Assembly: GCF_002077175.1 (NCBI RefSeq)
Contig: NZ_CP014943.1
Location: 4,588,001 to 4,652,000 of the forward strand
Direction: 5' to 3'
DNA from: Colwellia sp. PAMC 21821
GTDB lineage: Bacteria > Pseudomonadota > Gammaproteobacteria > Enterobacterales > Alteromonadaceae
DNA length: 64,000 nt
Part shown: positions 55,463 through 64,000 of the stretch, piece by piece
Layout of the letters: each line of letters opens with the position of its first letter
Numbering within the stretch: position 1 is the first letter of the stretch
The notes under the pieces: generated by a model
What the model saw: only the letters and a program-made list of their open reading frames with translations
What the model was told of the DNA's origin: nothing
Database searches by the model: none
Translations under genes and position numbers: made by a program

Positions 55463-57172
55463 ATGCGTACAAGCCAATATTTACTTTCAACCTTGAAAGA
55501 AACCCCTGCTAGCGCTGAAGTTATCAGTCATCAATTAATGTTACGTGCTGGTTTAGTGCGTAATGTCGCGTCAGGTTTATATACTTGGTTACCGACAGGT
55601 TTAAAAGTACTACGTAAAGTTGAAAATATTGTTCGTGAAGAAATGGAACGAGCCGGCGCATTAGAAGTGTTAATGCCAATGGTTCAACCAGCCGATTTAT
55701 GGGAAGAGTCAGGACGTTGGGAAGATTACGGTCCTGAGTTATTACGTTTAAAAGATCGTCATGACCGTGCTTTTGTTTTAGGCCCTACGCATGAAGAAGT
55801 GATCACCAAACTGGTTGCCAATGAAATTAACAGTTACAAGCAACTGCCATTAAACCTGTTTCAAATTCAAACAAAATTCCGTGATGAAATTCGTCCTCGT
55901 TTCGGCGTCATGCGTGGCCGTGAGTTTTTAATGAAAGATGCTTACTCTTTCCATTTGGGCGAAGCGTGTTTGAAGAAAACCTATCAAGCAATGTTTGATG
56001 CTTACTGTCGTATTTTTGACCGTTTAGGCCTAGATTACCGCCCTGTTATTGCTGATACTGGCTCTATTGGTGGTGAGGCTTCGCATGAGTTTCATGTGTT
56101 AGCTGATTCTGGCGAAGACGATATTGCGTTTAGTGATGGTTCTGACTTTGCAGCCAATGTTGAAAAAGCAGAAGCTTTAGCACCAAGCGGTGAACGCCCT
56201 GCTGCAACTCAAACCTTAGCTGAAGTTGCCACACCTAAAGTACGCACAATAGAAGATTTAGCGAAGTTTTTATCTGTTGATGCAACAAGCACAGTTAAAA
56301 CATTATTGGTGTTAGGTAGAGCGACTAAAGAAAACGAAGCACCTATTGTTGCGTTAGTATTACGCGGCGATCACCAGTTAAACGAAGTTAAAGCTGAAAA
56401 CTTAGCACAAATAGCCTCACCGTTAACTTTTGCGACTGAAGAGCAAATTTTAGCTGCCGCTGGTTGTAACGCGGGTTCAATTGGCCCGGTTGGTTTAAAC
56501 ATTGATGTAATTGTTGACCGCAGCGCTGCGCATTTAGCAGACTTTGTTTGTGGTGCTAACAAAAATGACCTGCATTTAACTGGCGTTAACTGGGATCGTG
56601 ATGCTCAAAACTATAGCGTTGCAGATTTACGTAATGTGGTTGCAGGTGATCCTAGCCCTTGTGGTCAAGGTAACATTGAAATTAAACGCGGTATTGAAGT
56701 GGGCCATATTTTCCAATTAGGTGAAAAATATGCGCAAACCATGAACTGTGGCGTATTAACAGAAGCCGGTAAAAACCAAATTTTGACTATGGGTTGTTAC
56801 GGTATTGGTGTTTCTCGTATTGTTGCTGCAGCGATTGAGCAGAATCACGATAAATACGGTATTAAATGGCCTGCAGCAATAGCCCCTTATCAAGTAGCGG
56901 TTGTGCCAATGAACATGGCAAAGTCTGCTCGTGTTAAAGAAACAGCAGAAGCGTTATACGAACAACTGCAAACCGCTGGCATTGAAGTCATTTTTGATGA
57001 TCGCAAAGAGCGCCCTGGCGTGATGTTTGCTGATCATGAATTAATGGGCACACCATTATTGCTTGTTATTGGTGAGCGCAACCTAGACAACCAAGAAATT
57101 GAAGTGAAGAACCGCATTACCGGTGAAAAATCGATGCTAGCCATCAGCGATGTTATGTCTTTATTCGCTTAA
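55463..57172 (+). CDS. proS: Prolyl-tRNA synthetase
   Basis: Class II synthetase for tRNA-Pro; 569 residues, bacterial long form. Class II motifs ([55 protein letters not shown]), the inserted editing domain (~225-405, with [11 protein letters not shown] and [12 protein letters not shown]) and the C-terminal anticodon domain. Start at [10 protein letters not shown] as usual. Confidence 0.97.
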   Translation: MRTSQYLLSTLKETPASAEVISHQLMLRAGLVRNVASGLYTWLPTGLKVLRKVENIVREEMERAGALEVLMPMVQPADLWEESGRWEDYGPELLRLKDRHDRAFVLGPTHEEVITKLVANEINSYKQLPLNLFQIQTKFRDEIRPRFGVMRGREFLMKDAYSFHLGEACLKKTYQAMFDAYCRIFDRLGLDYRPVIADTGSIGGEASHEFHVLADSGEDDIAFSDGSDFAANVEKAEALAPSGERPAATQTLAEVATPKVRTIEDLAKFLSVDATSTVKTLLVLGRATKENEAPIVALVLRGDHQLNEVKAENLAQIASPLTFATEEQILAAAGCNAGSIGPVGLNIDVIVDRSAAHLADFVCGANKNDLHLTGVNWDRDAQNYSVADLRNVVAGDPSPCGQGNIEIKRGIEVGHIFQLGEKYAQTMNCGVLTEAGKNQILTMGCYGIGVSRIVAAAIEQNHDKYGIKWPAAIAPYQVAVVPMNMAKSARVKETAEALYEQLQTAGIEVIFDDRKERPGVMFADHELMGTPLLLVIGERNLDNQEIEVKNRITGEKSMLAISDVMSLFA

Positions 57173-57295
57173 TTATTTGGTTATATAACTTAGCGCGTTA
57201 AACTGAGCTCGTTAATTTAAGATATTGAGTTAAGTTAAAGAGTTAAGCTAAACGTTTAGTTAGATAATTTACCCGTAAATAAAGTAATAAAAATA

Positions 57296-57332
57296 AAAAC
57301 GGCTTTGCAGCACTGCAAAGCCGTTTTTTTTT
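57296..57332 (+). terminator. Terminator after proS
   Basis: AACGGCTTTGCAG pairs with CTGCAAAGCCGTT, then nine T. Stem about 12 bp. Confidence 0.92.
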
Positions 57333-57388
57333 GTGTTGTTAACAGTTATTAAAGTTATTAACAGCCATTAAGTTACGTGCTGACAGGT

Positions 57389-57396
57389 GCTTATGC
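57389..57396. repeat. Left target-site duplication of the IS66 element
   Basis: GCTTATGC, repeated exactly at 59957-59964 on the other side of the element. Eight bases is the usual length for IS66. Confidence 0.9.
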
Positions 57397-57617
57397 GTGA
57401 GCGTCGGCTAATGAACACCTTGAATTTAAATCGTACTCAGGTTTGCATTATATTTATATTCTTCTAGTATTGTTGGTGTTGGCAACAACACCAAGCAGGA
57501 TGCTGGGTTATGGATACTTCAGGATGAAGTGCGGTGGCATGGAGCCACTACAAGGACGAATAAAACAGGGAGTGTTGATCATGGATGATTTCCTCTGTTT
57601 TCCCCCACAAACTTTCT

Positions 57618-59132
57618 CTACACTTTATTAAGTTTTACGTTCCAAGGTAATAATGCGTTAATGTCGAGTGTTGAGTTGGTTAATTGCTCAAGGCAATGCA
57701 TGAGATAATCAAACGGGACTAAATCATTCGCTTTTGCTGTTTCTATCATCGAGTAAAGCATCGCACTGGTGTTTGCGCCATTCGCGGTGTTTGAGAATAA
57801 CCAGTTTTTTCGACCAATCACAAACGGTTTCACGGCACGCTCTGCACGGTTATTGTCGATACTTAGCTCACCATTTTCAATATAACGACTGAGTTTATGG
57901 CGTTGATTTTTACAGTATTGAATAGCCTTACCTAAGGCTGTTTTGGGTGGCACGTTGGCTTTTTCTAACCATTGATAAAACTGTACGAGTATAGGCTTAG
58001 CTTTTTCCTGGCGCTGTTGATACTTTTCCTGCGCCGTTTTATCTTTTATTTGTGTTTCTAATCGATACAGCTTTTGAATATGGCTCAGCGCCATATTCGC
58101 CTTACCTGTTTTTCCTTTTGGTTGTGCGATGTCTGCTTCTTTAAATTTTCGACGCGCGTGTGCCCAACACCCCGCGAGGGTTGCTTGCGTTTTTTCATAA
58201 CCCGCATAGCCATCCACTTGCAAATAGCCCGTATATCCATTGAGATAATCAACCGGACATTGCCCCGCACGACTAGATTGATAATCAAAAAGCACAATAT
58301 TAGGCACATCACTGTGCACAGGCGTATCACTGCCCGTGCAGTAGAGCCACATATAGCACTTAGCTTTATCTTCATTAATCACGTTAAGCGTGGTTTCATC
58401 CGCTTGAATAACATATTGCTGTAAGAGCGTTTTCTTTAACTGTTCATAAAGCGGCTTAAATAGTTCGCTGCATTTCATCATCCACTCGCTCATCGTCTGC
58501 CGGCTTAATGCAATACCGTATTGCTTAAACAAGCTTTCTTGGCGATAAAGCGGCAATGCATATTGATATTTACTGGTGATGATTTGACTTAACAATGACG
58601 GCGTTGCAAACCCTTTAGGTATTGGGCTGAGAGGGACACGTGCACTTTTAACGTGCGTGCTAACACCTTCTTTTTCACATGTTCGACAACTGTATTTGAG
58701 TCGTACATGCTCAATCACTTTAACTTTTGCCGGAATAAACTCAAGCTTCTCACTGCGCGATTCACCCATAGGATGCAATGACTCACCACAGCAGTCACAG
58801 GTCTTTTCTGTGTCGCTTAAATCATGAATTATAATTTCACGCTCAAGCGTTTTAGGGAGCTTTTGTCTCACCGGTTTTTTCTTAACAACTGCAGGGGTTG
58901 ACTCAACCGTTGCTAAAACCTCATCAAGGACGACTTCGACTTCATTAAACAAATCACCTTGTGCAGGATGACCTTCACTTCGCACACCAAAGCGTTGCTG
59001 TTGAGCAAGGCGGAACTGCTCCTCCAGAAACTGCAATCTCGCGGCCTGGTTAGCTGATTGCTTACGCTCAGCCAACAGCATCGCTTTGAGCTGTTCAATG
59101 TTATTGGGTAAGGATTGCGCGTCATCATTCAT
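57618..59132 (-). CDS. tnpC: IS66 transposase TnpC
   Basis: 504 residues. N-terminal leucine-zipper-like helix (NNIEQLKAMLLAERKQSA...), zinc-finger CDCCGESLHP and CRTCEKEG, then the DDE domain: Asp in QADETTLNV, Asp in LQVDGYAGY, and Glu in SIDNNRAERAVKPFVIGRKNWLF. Complete. Confidence 0.95.
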   Translation of the reverse strand: MNDDAQSLPNNIEQLKAMLLAERKQSANQAARLQFLEEQFRLAQQQRFGVRSEGHPAQGDLFNEVEVVLDEVLATVESTPAVVKKKPVRQKLPKTLEREIIIHDLSDTEKTCDCCGESLHPMGESRSEKLEFIPAKVKVIEHVRLKYSCRTCEKEGVSTHVKSARVPLSPIPKGFATPSLLSQIITSKYQYALPLYRQESLFKQYGIALSRQTMSEWMMKCSELFKPLYEQLKKTLLQQYVIQADETTLNVINEDKAKCYMWLYCTGSDTPVHSDVPNIVLFDYQSSRAGQCPVDYLNGYTGYLQVDGYAGYEKTQATLAGCWAHARRKFKEADIAQPKGKTGKANMALSHIQKLYRLETQIKDKTAQEKYQQRQEKAKPILVQFYQWLEKANVPPKTALGKAIQYCKNQRHKLSRYIENGELSIDNNRAERAVKPFVIGRKNWLFSNTANGANTSAMLYSMIETAKANDLVPFDYLMHCLEQLTNSTLDINALLPWNVKLNKV

Positions 59133-59218
59133 GGACTTATTTTATCAATAAATCACACTAACTTGTTGGCTTTATTAAGATTATTTCGTGATCAATAAAT
59201 GCTGCTTATGATCACATG

Positions 59219-59569
59219 TTATAAGGCAACCGTGTCATAACGAATAGCTTGATGTCCCAGCACATCAAAGCCGTTAAACAGCCAATGCAATTGCTGCTCA
59301 GATAAATCAAGTGATGTTGAAGTAAGTTTATTGGGCCATTTAAACTTGTCTTTTTCAAGCCGTTTATACCACAAAGCAAAACCGGTTTTATCCCAATACA
59401 ACACCTTAAGTTTATCTCGCCCTTTATTGCAAAACACAAAGACGCTGCCGGTTAGCGGTGATACTTGCATTTGTTGTTCAACAATCATGACTAAGCCATT
59501 GATAGATTTTCTAAAATCAACGACGTTACGATAAAGATAGACCTCTGGCACATCAACAAACATTTTCAT
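59219..59569 (-). CDS. tnpB: IS66 accessory protein TnpB
   Basis: 116 residues, IS66 Orf2 family: VYLYRNVVDFRKSINGLVMIVEQ, GSVFVFCNKGRDKLKVLYWDKTGFALWYKRLEK. Needed for transposition of IS66-type elements. Starts within the tnpA stop (4-bp overlap). Confidence 0.95.
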   Translation of the reverse strand: MKMFVDVPEVYLYRNVVDFRKSINGLVMIVEQQMQVSPLTGSVFVFCNKGRDKLKVLYWDKTGFALWYKRLEKDKFKWPNKLTSTSLDLSEQQLHWLFNGFDVLGHQAIRYDTVAL

Positions 59570-59877
59570 TGGGATAACCCGCTAAGTAACTTATCCATAA
59601 TGGCCTGTGATGTACTACAAAGTAGCGGTAAATCAGCAAGTGGCATGATGAGTTTTATGTTTTGCATGAGCTGATTTATCAGCTGTATCGTGTGAAGGGA
59701 AATAATGTGGCCTTGGATGACGCTGCCTTCATCACGTTGTGTGAGGTCCATTTCGCTGTGCGTACAAAGGGATGCCTGATGTAAGTAAGTCAAGCGATTA
59801 CATGGCGGTTTAGCTAAACCAAAGGTGTTTGTTTTATCAACGGGGTACTGGCAATCATTAAATACTTTGTGTGTCAT
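59566..59877 (-). CDS. tnpA: IS66 TnpA-position accessory protein
   Basis: 103 residues in the tnpA position. It lacks the usual helix-turn-helix Orf1 pattern of classical IS66, and I recognise it by place and by its overlap with tnpB. It may be one of the divergent TnpA-like proteins of marine IS66 elements. Confidence 0.7.
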   Translation of the reverse strand: MTHKVFNDCQYPVDKTNTFGLAKPPCNRLTYLHQASLCTHSEMDLTQRDEGSVIQGHIISLHTIQLINQLMQNIKLIMPLADLPLLCSTSQAIMDKLLSGLSQ

Positions 59878-59956
59878 AAGTTACTCCAAAATTAAATTGA
59901 AACAACTGTAAGGTGAAAAGCGACTAAATATAATGTGCTATTGGGCAGACGCTCAC

Positions 59957-60555
59957 GCTTATGCAGTGTGTGGTGCTTGTTTTTTTGTAGGTCGGACTTT
60001 AGTCCGTCAACCGCTATGTAGGCTAATGAACCTAATTTATCCCTACACATCGTCAGCGGTATGTTTTCGCTAGGTATTTATGGCTAAAACGTTTTAAGCG
60101 GTTAAATTTCATTTAACTTGATGGACTAAAGTCCAACCTACAGAGGACTTACCGGCGCTTATGCAGTGTGTGGCGCTTGTTTTTTTGTAGGTCGGACTTC
60201 AGTCCGTCAACCGCTATGCGGCTAATGAACCTAATTTATCCCTACACATCGTCAGCGGTATGTTTTCGCTAAGTATGTATGGCTAAAACGTTTTAAGCGG
60301 TTAAATTTCATTTAACTTGATGGACTAAAGTCCAACCTACAGAGGACTTACGGGTGCTTATGCAGTGTGTGGCGCTTGTTTTTTTGTAGGTCGGACTTTA
60401 GTCCGTCAACCGCTATGTAGGCTAATGAACCTAATTTATCCCTACACATCGTCAGCGGTATGTTTTCGCTAGGTATGTATGGCTAAAACGTTTTAAGCGG
60501 TTAAATTTCATTTAACTTGATGGACTGAAGTCCAACCTACAGAGGACTGACAGGT
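59957..60555. repeat. Three tandem ~200-bp repeats with long inverted arms
   Basis: Copies begin at 59957, 60157 and 60356 (period 199-200) with GCTTATGCAGTGTGTGG. Each contains TGTAGGTCGGACTTTAGTCC and, ~110 bp on, its near-complement ending CCAACCTACA, so each can fold into a 25-bp-stem structure. Copies differ at a few bases. No ORF. The first copy starts in the IS66 target duplication. Confidence 0.9.
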
Positions 60556-61019
60556 GCTTATTTAGCGTTGGGTATTCATCTTGCTTGCGGAAATTAAAGC
60601 TATTTTTATCGTAATTGCTGCTGAAAAATCACGCCTAATAACAAGATGTGGTAAATAATCACCATTTGCTATAAAAAACTTGCAACTAACTGTTTCAAAG
60701 TTAGACAATATTCGCAACAATGGATGAATTAGCAAGTTGATTAATTAGCTGCTCATTTTTATTGGTTAACATGAATAACAACAGCGTTATAAAATTTATC
60801 AGTAGCCTAACTACTGACTACATTTTATGCCTTGTCATTATCCATTTTTCCGCATGAAAAAGTAGAACGCTTAATTAATCAAATTGGTATAAGAAATTTT
60901 TATCCAATACGTGCATTCAATGACTTTAGCTTTAAGTTTATCTTCATTTTCTGTTTCTTATTAACGATTACGATTACGCTAACGTTAATTAACTTTTTAT
61001 CATTTATAAGACTGCCATT
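60556..61019. other. Intergenic region upstream of alaA
   Basis: 464 AT-rich bases without a convincing gene. A 63-codon plus-strand reading (60832-61023) is hydrophobic at its end but overlaps the alaA start and is probably chance. A lone CAAATTGGTATAAG (60880) recalls the MITE end. Confidence 0.35.
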
Positions 61020-62234
61020 ATGAAAACTATCAACAAATCTTCAAAATTAAAAAATGTTTGCTATGAAATTCGCGGACAAGTTGCCGCAGAAGCCAAACGT
61101 TTGGAAGATGAGGGGCACAAAATTTTAAAGCTTAATATTGGCAACCCTGCGCCATTTGGCTTTGAAGCACCTGACGATATTTTAAAAGATGTTATTCATA
61201 ATTTACCCACGGCCCAAGGTTATTGTGAGTCAAAAGGTATTTACCCTGCACGGGTCGCGGTAATGCAGTATTTTCAACAAAATGGCATTTTAGATGTCAG
61301 TGTTGACGATATTTACATTGGTAACGGTGTTAGCGAGCTTATTGTTATTGCCATGCAAGGTTTGTTAAATAATGGCGATGAGGTGTTGATCCCAGCACCT
61401 GATTATCCTTTATGGACTGCAGCTGTTGCTTTATCTGGCGGTGAGCCGGTGCATTATCATTGTGATGAAGAGAACCAATGGTTTCCAGATTTAAAAGATA
61501 TGGAAAGTAAGATAACACCGAAGACAAAAGCCATTGTTTTGATCAATCCGAATAACCCAACGGGCGCGGTTTATAGTGAAGAAATACTGCAAGGTATTAT
61601 CGCATTAGCGCGTAAAAATGACTTGATCATATTTAGTGATGAAATATACGATAAAATTCTTTATGACCAAGCAAAACATATTCCTACCGCGAGACTAGCC
61701 AACGATGTTTTGATCATCACCATGGGTGGTTTGTCTAAAAACTATCGTATTGCTGGCTTTCGTGCTGGTTGGATGGTGATATCGGGCCCTAAAATACATG
61801 CTGAAGATTATTTAGAAGGCTTGAATATTTTGTCTTCAATGCGCTTGTGTGCCAACGTACCTTGCCAACATGCTATTCAAACGGCTCTTGGCGGGTACCA
61901 AAGTATTAACGAATTGATTCATGAAGATGGACGCTTGCTTAAGCAGCGAAATTTGGCGCATAAAATGATCAACAACATTGATGGTCTTTCTTGTAACCCT
62001 GCCATGGGTGCTTTGTACCTCTTTGTTAAGGTTGATTTGGAAAAGTTTAACATCAGCGATGATGAGAAAATGATTTTAGATTTACTTAAGCAAGAAAAAA
62101 TACTGTTAGTGCATGGACGAGCATTTAATATTAAGCAAAAAAATTATTTCCGCTTAGTGTTTTTACCTCATGTAGATGAAATGAAGCCGGCCCTAGAAAA
62201 GCTAGCAAATTTTTTCAGCACTTACCGTCAATAA
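61020..62234 (+). CDS. alaA: Alanine transaminase AlaA (YfbQ)
   Basis: PLP fold-type I aminotransferase making alanine from pyruvate and glutamate. 404 residues: LKLNIGNPAPFGFEAPDDIL, NPNNPTGAVYS, SDEIYDKILYD and the PLP-lysine segment LSKNYRIAGFRAGW. Its order with yfbR is the same as in Escherichia coli. Normal length. Confidence 0.95.
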   Translation: MKTINKSSKLKNVCYEIRGQVAAEAKRLEDEGHKILKLNIGNPAPFGFEAPDDILKDVIHNLPTAQGYCESKGIYPARVAVMQYFQQNGILDVSVDDIYIGNGVSELIVIAMQGLLNNGDEVLIPAPDYPLWTAAVALSGGEPVHYHCDEENQWFPDLKDMESKITPKTKAIVLINPNNPTGAVYSEEILQGIIALARKNDLIIFSDEIYDKILYDQAKHIPTARLANDVLIITMGGLSKNYRIAGFRAGWMVISGPKIHAEDYLEGLNILSSMRLCANVPCQHAIQTALGGYQSINELIHEDGRLLKQRNLAHKMINNIDGLSCNPAMGALYLFVKVDLEKFNISDDEKMILDLLKQEKILLVHGRAFNIKQKNYFRLVFLPHVDEMKPALEKLANFFSTYRQ

Positions 62235-62267
62235 ATTTGTAAAAACAACTCATATTAAGGTCGAATA

Positions 62268-62873
62268 ATGCAAAGTACTTTTCTCGCATGGATGTTCAGA
62301 ATGCCGCTAATTAAACGCTGGGCTTTAATGTTTTGCGTTAAGCCAGAAAATGTTGCCGAGCATTCTCACCAAGTTGCCATTGTTGCGCATTTATTAGCGG
62401 TGATTAAAAATGAGAAATTTAATGGCGACATTAATGCCGATAAAGTCGCTACAATCGCGCTTTATCATGAGGCAAGCGAAACTCGGTTTGGCGATATAGT
62501 TAGCCCAACGAAGTATGCTAATCCTGAGATTGCTCGTGAGTTTAAAAAGATTGAATATATAGCTGAAAAACAATGTCTTGAGTCTTTACCTGAAGAATTT
62601 CAAGCGATGTTTTCCGATATAATTGTGCAAGACAATGTTGACGAGCAATACAAAAAAATTGTTAAAGCGGCTGATATTTTAGTGGCTTATATTAAAGCGC
62701 TTGACGAATTAAACCATCAAAACCATGAGTTTGACCATGTAAAAGAGCGTTTAGAATTAAAACTAGCGACACTTAAACTGCAAATGCCGGAAGTGGAATA
62801 CTTTATGTCGGTTTTTCTAAAGTCATGTTCCGCAACGGTTGATAAACTCACCGAGGTGCAAACAAAAAAGTAG
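62268..62873 (+). CDS. yfbR: 5'-deoxynucleotidase YfbR
   Basis: HD-domain dNMP phosphohydrolase. 201 residues: RMPLIKRWALM, ENVAEHSHQVAIVAHLLAV (His), and ALYHEASETRFGDIVSPTKY (HE...D), and a later Asp in KAADILVAYIKALDE. AAGG lies before the ATG; 33 bp after alaA, so an operon. Confidence 0.95.
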   Translation: MQSTFLAWMFRMPLIKRWALMFCVKPENVAEHSHQVAIVAHLLAVIKNEKFNGDINADKVATIALYHEASETRFGDIVSPTKYANPEIAREFKKIEYIAEKQCLESLPEEFQAMFSDIIVQDNVDEQYKKIVKAADILVAYIKALDELNHQNHEFDHVKERLELKLATLKLQMPEVEYFMSVFLKSCSATVDKLTEVQTKK

Positions 62874-62910
62874 CCTTGTATAACTGGCAATAATTGCAGA
62901 AAATATAACT

Positions 62911-63090
62911 ATCAGCATGGCTTTGAGCACAATTAACAATAAAGCTGTCAGCATGGCTTTGTGCACAATTAACAATAAAGCTATCAGCATGGCTTTGTGC
63001 ACAATTAACAATAAAGCTGTCAGCATGGCTTTGTGCACAATTAACAATAAAGCTGTCAGCATGGCTTTGTGCACAATTAACAATAAAGCT
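62911..63090. repeat. Minisatellite: five 36-bp tandem repeats
   Basis: Five units of exactly 36 bp (62911, 62947, 62983, 63019, 63055), differing only at the first base of each unit (A or G) and one T/A in unit 1, followed by a partial sixth. Core AGCATGGCTTTGTGCAC. Because 36 is divisible by three, both strands stay open (a 12-residue repeat MALCTINNKAVS on plus), but no ribosome site supports translation. Confidence 0.93.
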
Positions 63091-63145
63091 ATCACAATAA
63101 CTAGTCGCAATTTATTTAATTGTGCTTGGAAAACGTAATCACATT

Positions 63146-63739
63146 ATGATTAAGAAACATGTAGGATTTTTCTTCAACCTTGTTGCTATGGGCTTATTTA
63201 TTCCGGGTATTTTATTACCTATGTTTTCACTAAACATGGCCATGACCGCCAATGTGAGTGGCGCAAAAATAACCAATACTTTAATCGATAAAAACTTGTC
63301 TTTATTGCAAACAATACAAGAGCTTTGGCAAGATGAACGCCTATTAGTAGCGCTATTAATTTTTGCTTTTTCGGTGTGTATTCCCGTGGTGAAATTTATT
63401 TTACTGACTCTCGCTTACATTAAAAAACACACCCGATTAGAAGTCATCGTTTATAACGTGATTAGCAAAATTGGTAAATGGTCAATGGCCGACGTTTTTG
63501 TTGTGGCTATTTTTCTTGCCGTGCTATCGACCAACCACGCAGAAACAGCCACTCAACAACAAATGGCAATATTTGGCTTTAAGTTAGACTTTATTGTGAG
63601 CAGCGAAACCTTATCAGCTTTAGGCCCTGGCTTTTTTTACTTCACGGGCTATTGCCTGTTATCGTTATTAGGTACCGCTATTAGCAGCAGTAGCACAAGA
63701 ACTAAATTAGTATCAACACCATCTTCGGTTGAGCCATAA
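63146..63739 (+). CDS. PqiA-like (paraquat-inducible protein A) membrane protein
   Basis: About 197 residues from the ATG at 63146 with four predicted membrane helices and the PqiA signature stretches: GLFIPGILLPMFSLNM, ALLIFAFSVCIPVVKFILL, and KWSMADVFVVAIFLAVL. The family acts with MCE proteins in envelope lipid transport in Escherichia coli; here only a single PqiA unit occurs without PqiB, so the role is uncertain. The earlier ATG at 63122 is unlikely. Confidence 0.85.
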   Translation: MIKKHVGFFFNLVAMGLFIPGILLPMFSLNMAMTANVSGAKITNTLIDKNLSLLQTIQELWQDERLLVALLIFAFSVCIPVVKFILLTLAYIKKHTRLEVIVYNVISKIGKWSMADVFVVAIFLAVLSTNHAETATQQQMAIFGFKLDFIVSSETLSALGPGFFYFTGYCLLSLLGTAISSSSTRTKLVSTPSSVEP

Positions 63740-63838
63740 CTAGATGAACACTGTTGAATAGTGCACATAAGTTTGTAGATAATCGCTATACTTAAACGTC
63801 TAGTAAAAGAAGTATTTTATGACCATCCAAATCATAAT

Positions 63839-64000
63839 ATGACAAATTTATTCGCCCAGTTAGGCATTAAAAATAGTGATGAGAAAATTGAAATTTCTAT
63901 TGCCTTACACCGCGGTATTCCTGAAAAGAGCAGCTTGCTGACGCTGATTTTTGGAGCACGTCTCAAAAGCAATTCTTAATAAAAGCTATAGAGCTGGATT
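63839..64000 (+). pseudogene. DUF2789 family gene, frameshifted and cut by window end
   Basis: The ATG at 63839 gives MTNLFAQLGIKNSDEKIEIS and IALHRGIPEK, matching the start of DUF2789 proteins, but this frame ends in a stop at 63979 after 46 codons. The other frame from ~63930 reads LADADFWSTSQKQFLIKAIELD, the expected family continuation (ADAPFW.. SQAAFL). One base appears to be missing near 63922-63930 (CTGAAAAGAGCAG). It is a pseudogene, a sequencing error, or a recoding site. The 3' end lies beyond the window. Confidence 0.7.

Larger units (their letters stand above)
57397..59956 (-). mobile_element. IS66-family insertion sequence
   Basis: 2560 bp. Ends are GTGAGCGTCGGCTAATGAAC (left) and, on the other strand, GTGAGCGTCTGCCCAATAGC (right), typical IS66-type inverted ends. 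Three genes in order tnpA, tnpB, tnpC, read leftward, are intact. An exact 8-bp duplication GCTTATGC flanks it, so insertion is fairly recent. About 200 bp at its left end (57410-57617) hold no gene. Confidence 0.95.

Noticed and set aside
57247..57258. Palindrome CTAAACGTTTAG after proS
   Set aside because: Resembles a regulator site but lies downstream of proS and upstream of its terminator, with no gene to control.
60832..61023. 63-codon plus-strand ORF before alaA
   Set aside because: Overlaps the alaA start, has no ribosome site and no family.
62911..63090. CRISPR array
   Set aside because: The 36-bp units are contiguous without spacers and there are no cas genes; it is a minisatellite.

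Overview
The window is a chromosomal segment of a low-GC, probably marine gammaproteobacterium. Gene order and protein style point to the Alteromonadales, most likely a Colwellia/Thalassotalea-like member of the Colwelliaceae. Evidence includes the syntenic core blocks yceD-rpmF-plsX-fabD-fabG-acpP-fabF-pabC-mltG, uvrY-uvrC-pgsA-tRNA(Gly-Cys-Leu) and alaA-yfbR, a GntR-type propionate regulator with TTGTCGACAA operators, and many lineage-type intergenic repeats. The genus is an inference.

Layout. 1-2.7 kb: the 2-methylcitrate (propionate) operon, read leftwards: regulator, prpB, and prpC cut by the window edge. 2.7-3.9 kb: an SpmA/SpmB-like membrane protein. 4.4-19.6 kb: the fatty-acid/cell-envelope/replication block on the minus strand (yceD, rpmF, plsX, fabD, fabG, acpP, fabF, pabC, mltG ... 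tmk, holB, pilZ, tatD). It is broken in two places: a plus-strand bacteriophytochrome (GGDEF-EAL) plus heme oxygenase pair sits between mltG and tmk, and a 256-bp MITE-like element lies between tmk and holB. No fabH lies between plsX and fabD. 19.7-28.2 kb: maf, a small secreted protein, a small ORF plus CBS-domain protein, rluC and divergent rne, a low-molecular-weight phosphatase and a bicupin protein. 28.6-38.6 kb: a 7TMR-DISM/EAL membrane phosphodiesterase, an ABC-2 exporter pair, an AsmA-like DUF748 protein, a small membrane protein with a DUF2959 lipoprotein, and FadL. 38.9-43.3 kb: an eight-gene tRNA cluster (Gly, Cys, Leu), pgsA, uvrC, uvrY. 43.4-46.5 kb: a small basic protein, fabA with a FabR-like operator, gltX.

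46.7-64 kb is richer in accessory sequence. It holds four tRNA-Val genes followed and interrupted by four tRNA-Val-derived remnants, a sulfatase, an S4-domain protein, an IS4-family insertion sequence between copies of a dispersed repeat, a large TonB-dependent receptor, proS, an IS66-family element with a clear 8-bp target duplication, three ~200-bp tandem repeats, alaA-yfbR, a 36-bp x 5 minisatellite, a PqiA-like protein, and a DUF2789 gene that looks frameshifted at the window edge.

Themes. Fatty-acid and phospholipid metabolism recurs (fab cluster, plsX, fabA, fadL, pgsA). Cyclic-di-GMP signalling appears three times (PilZ protein, bacteriophytochrome GGDEF-EAL, 7TMR-DISM-EAL). The most distinctive loci are the light-sensing module inserted in a conserved housekeeping block and the tRNA-Val remnants that share one foreign replacement for the anticodon arm. 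I did not find a CRISPR array, prophage, or clearly undescribed multi-gene system.
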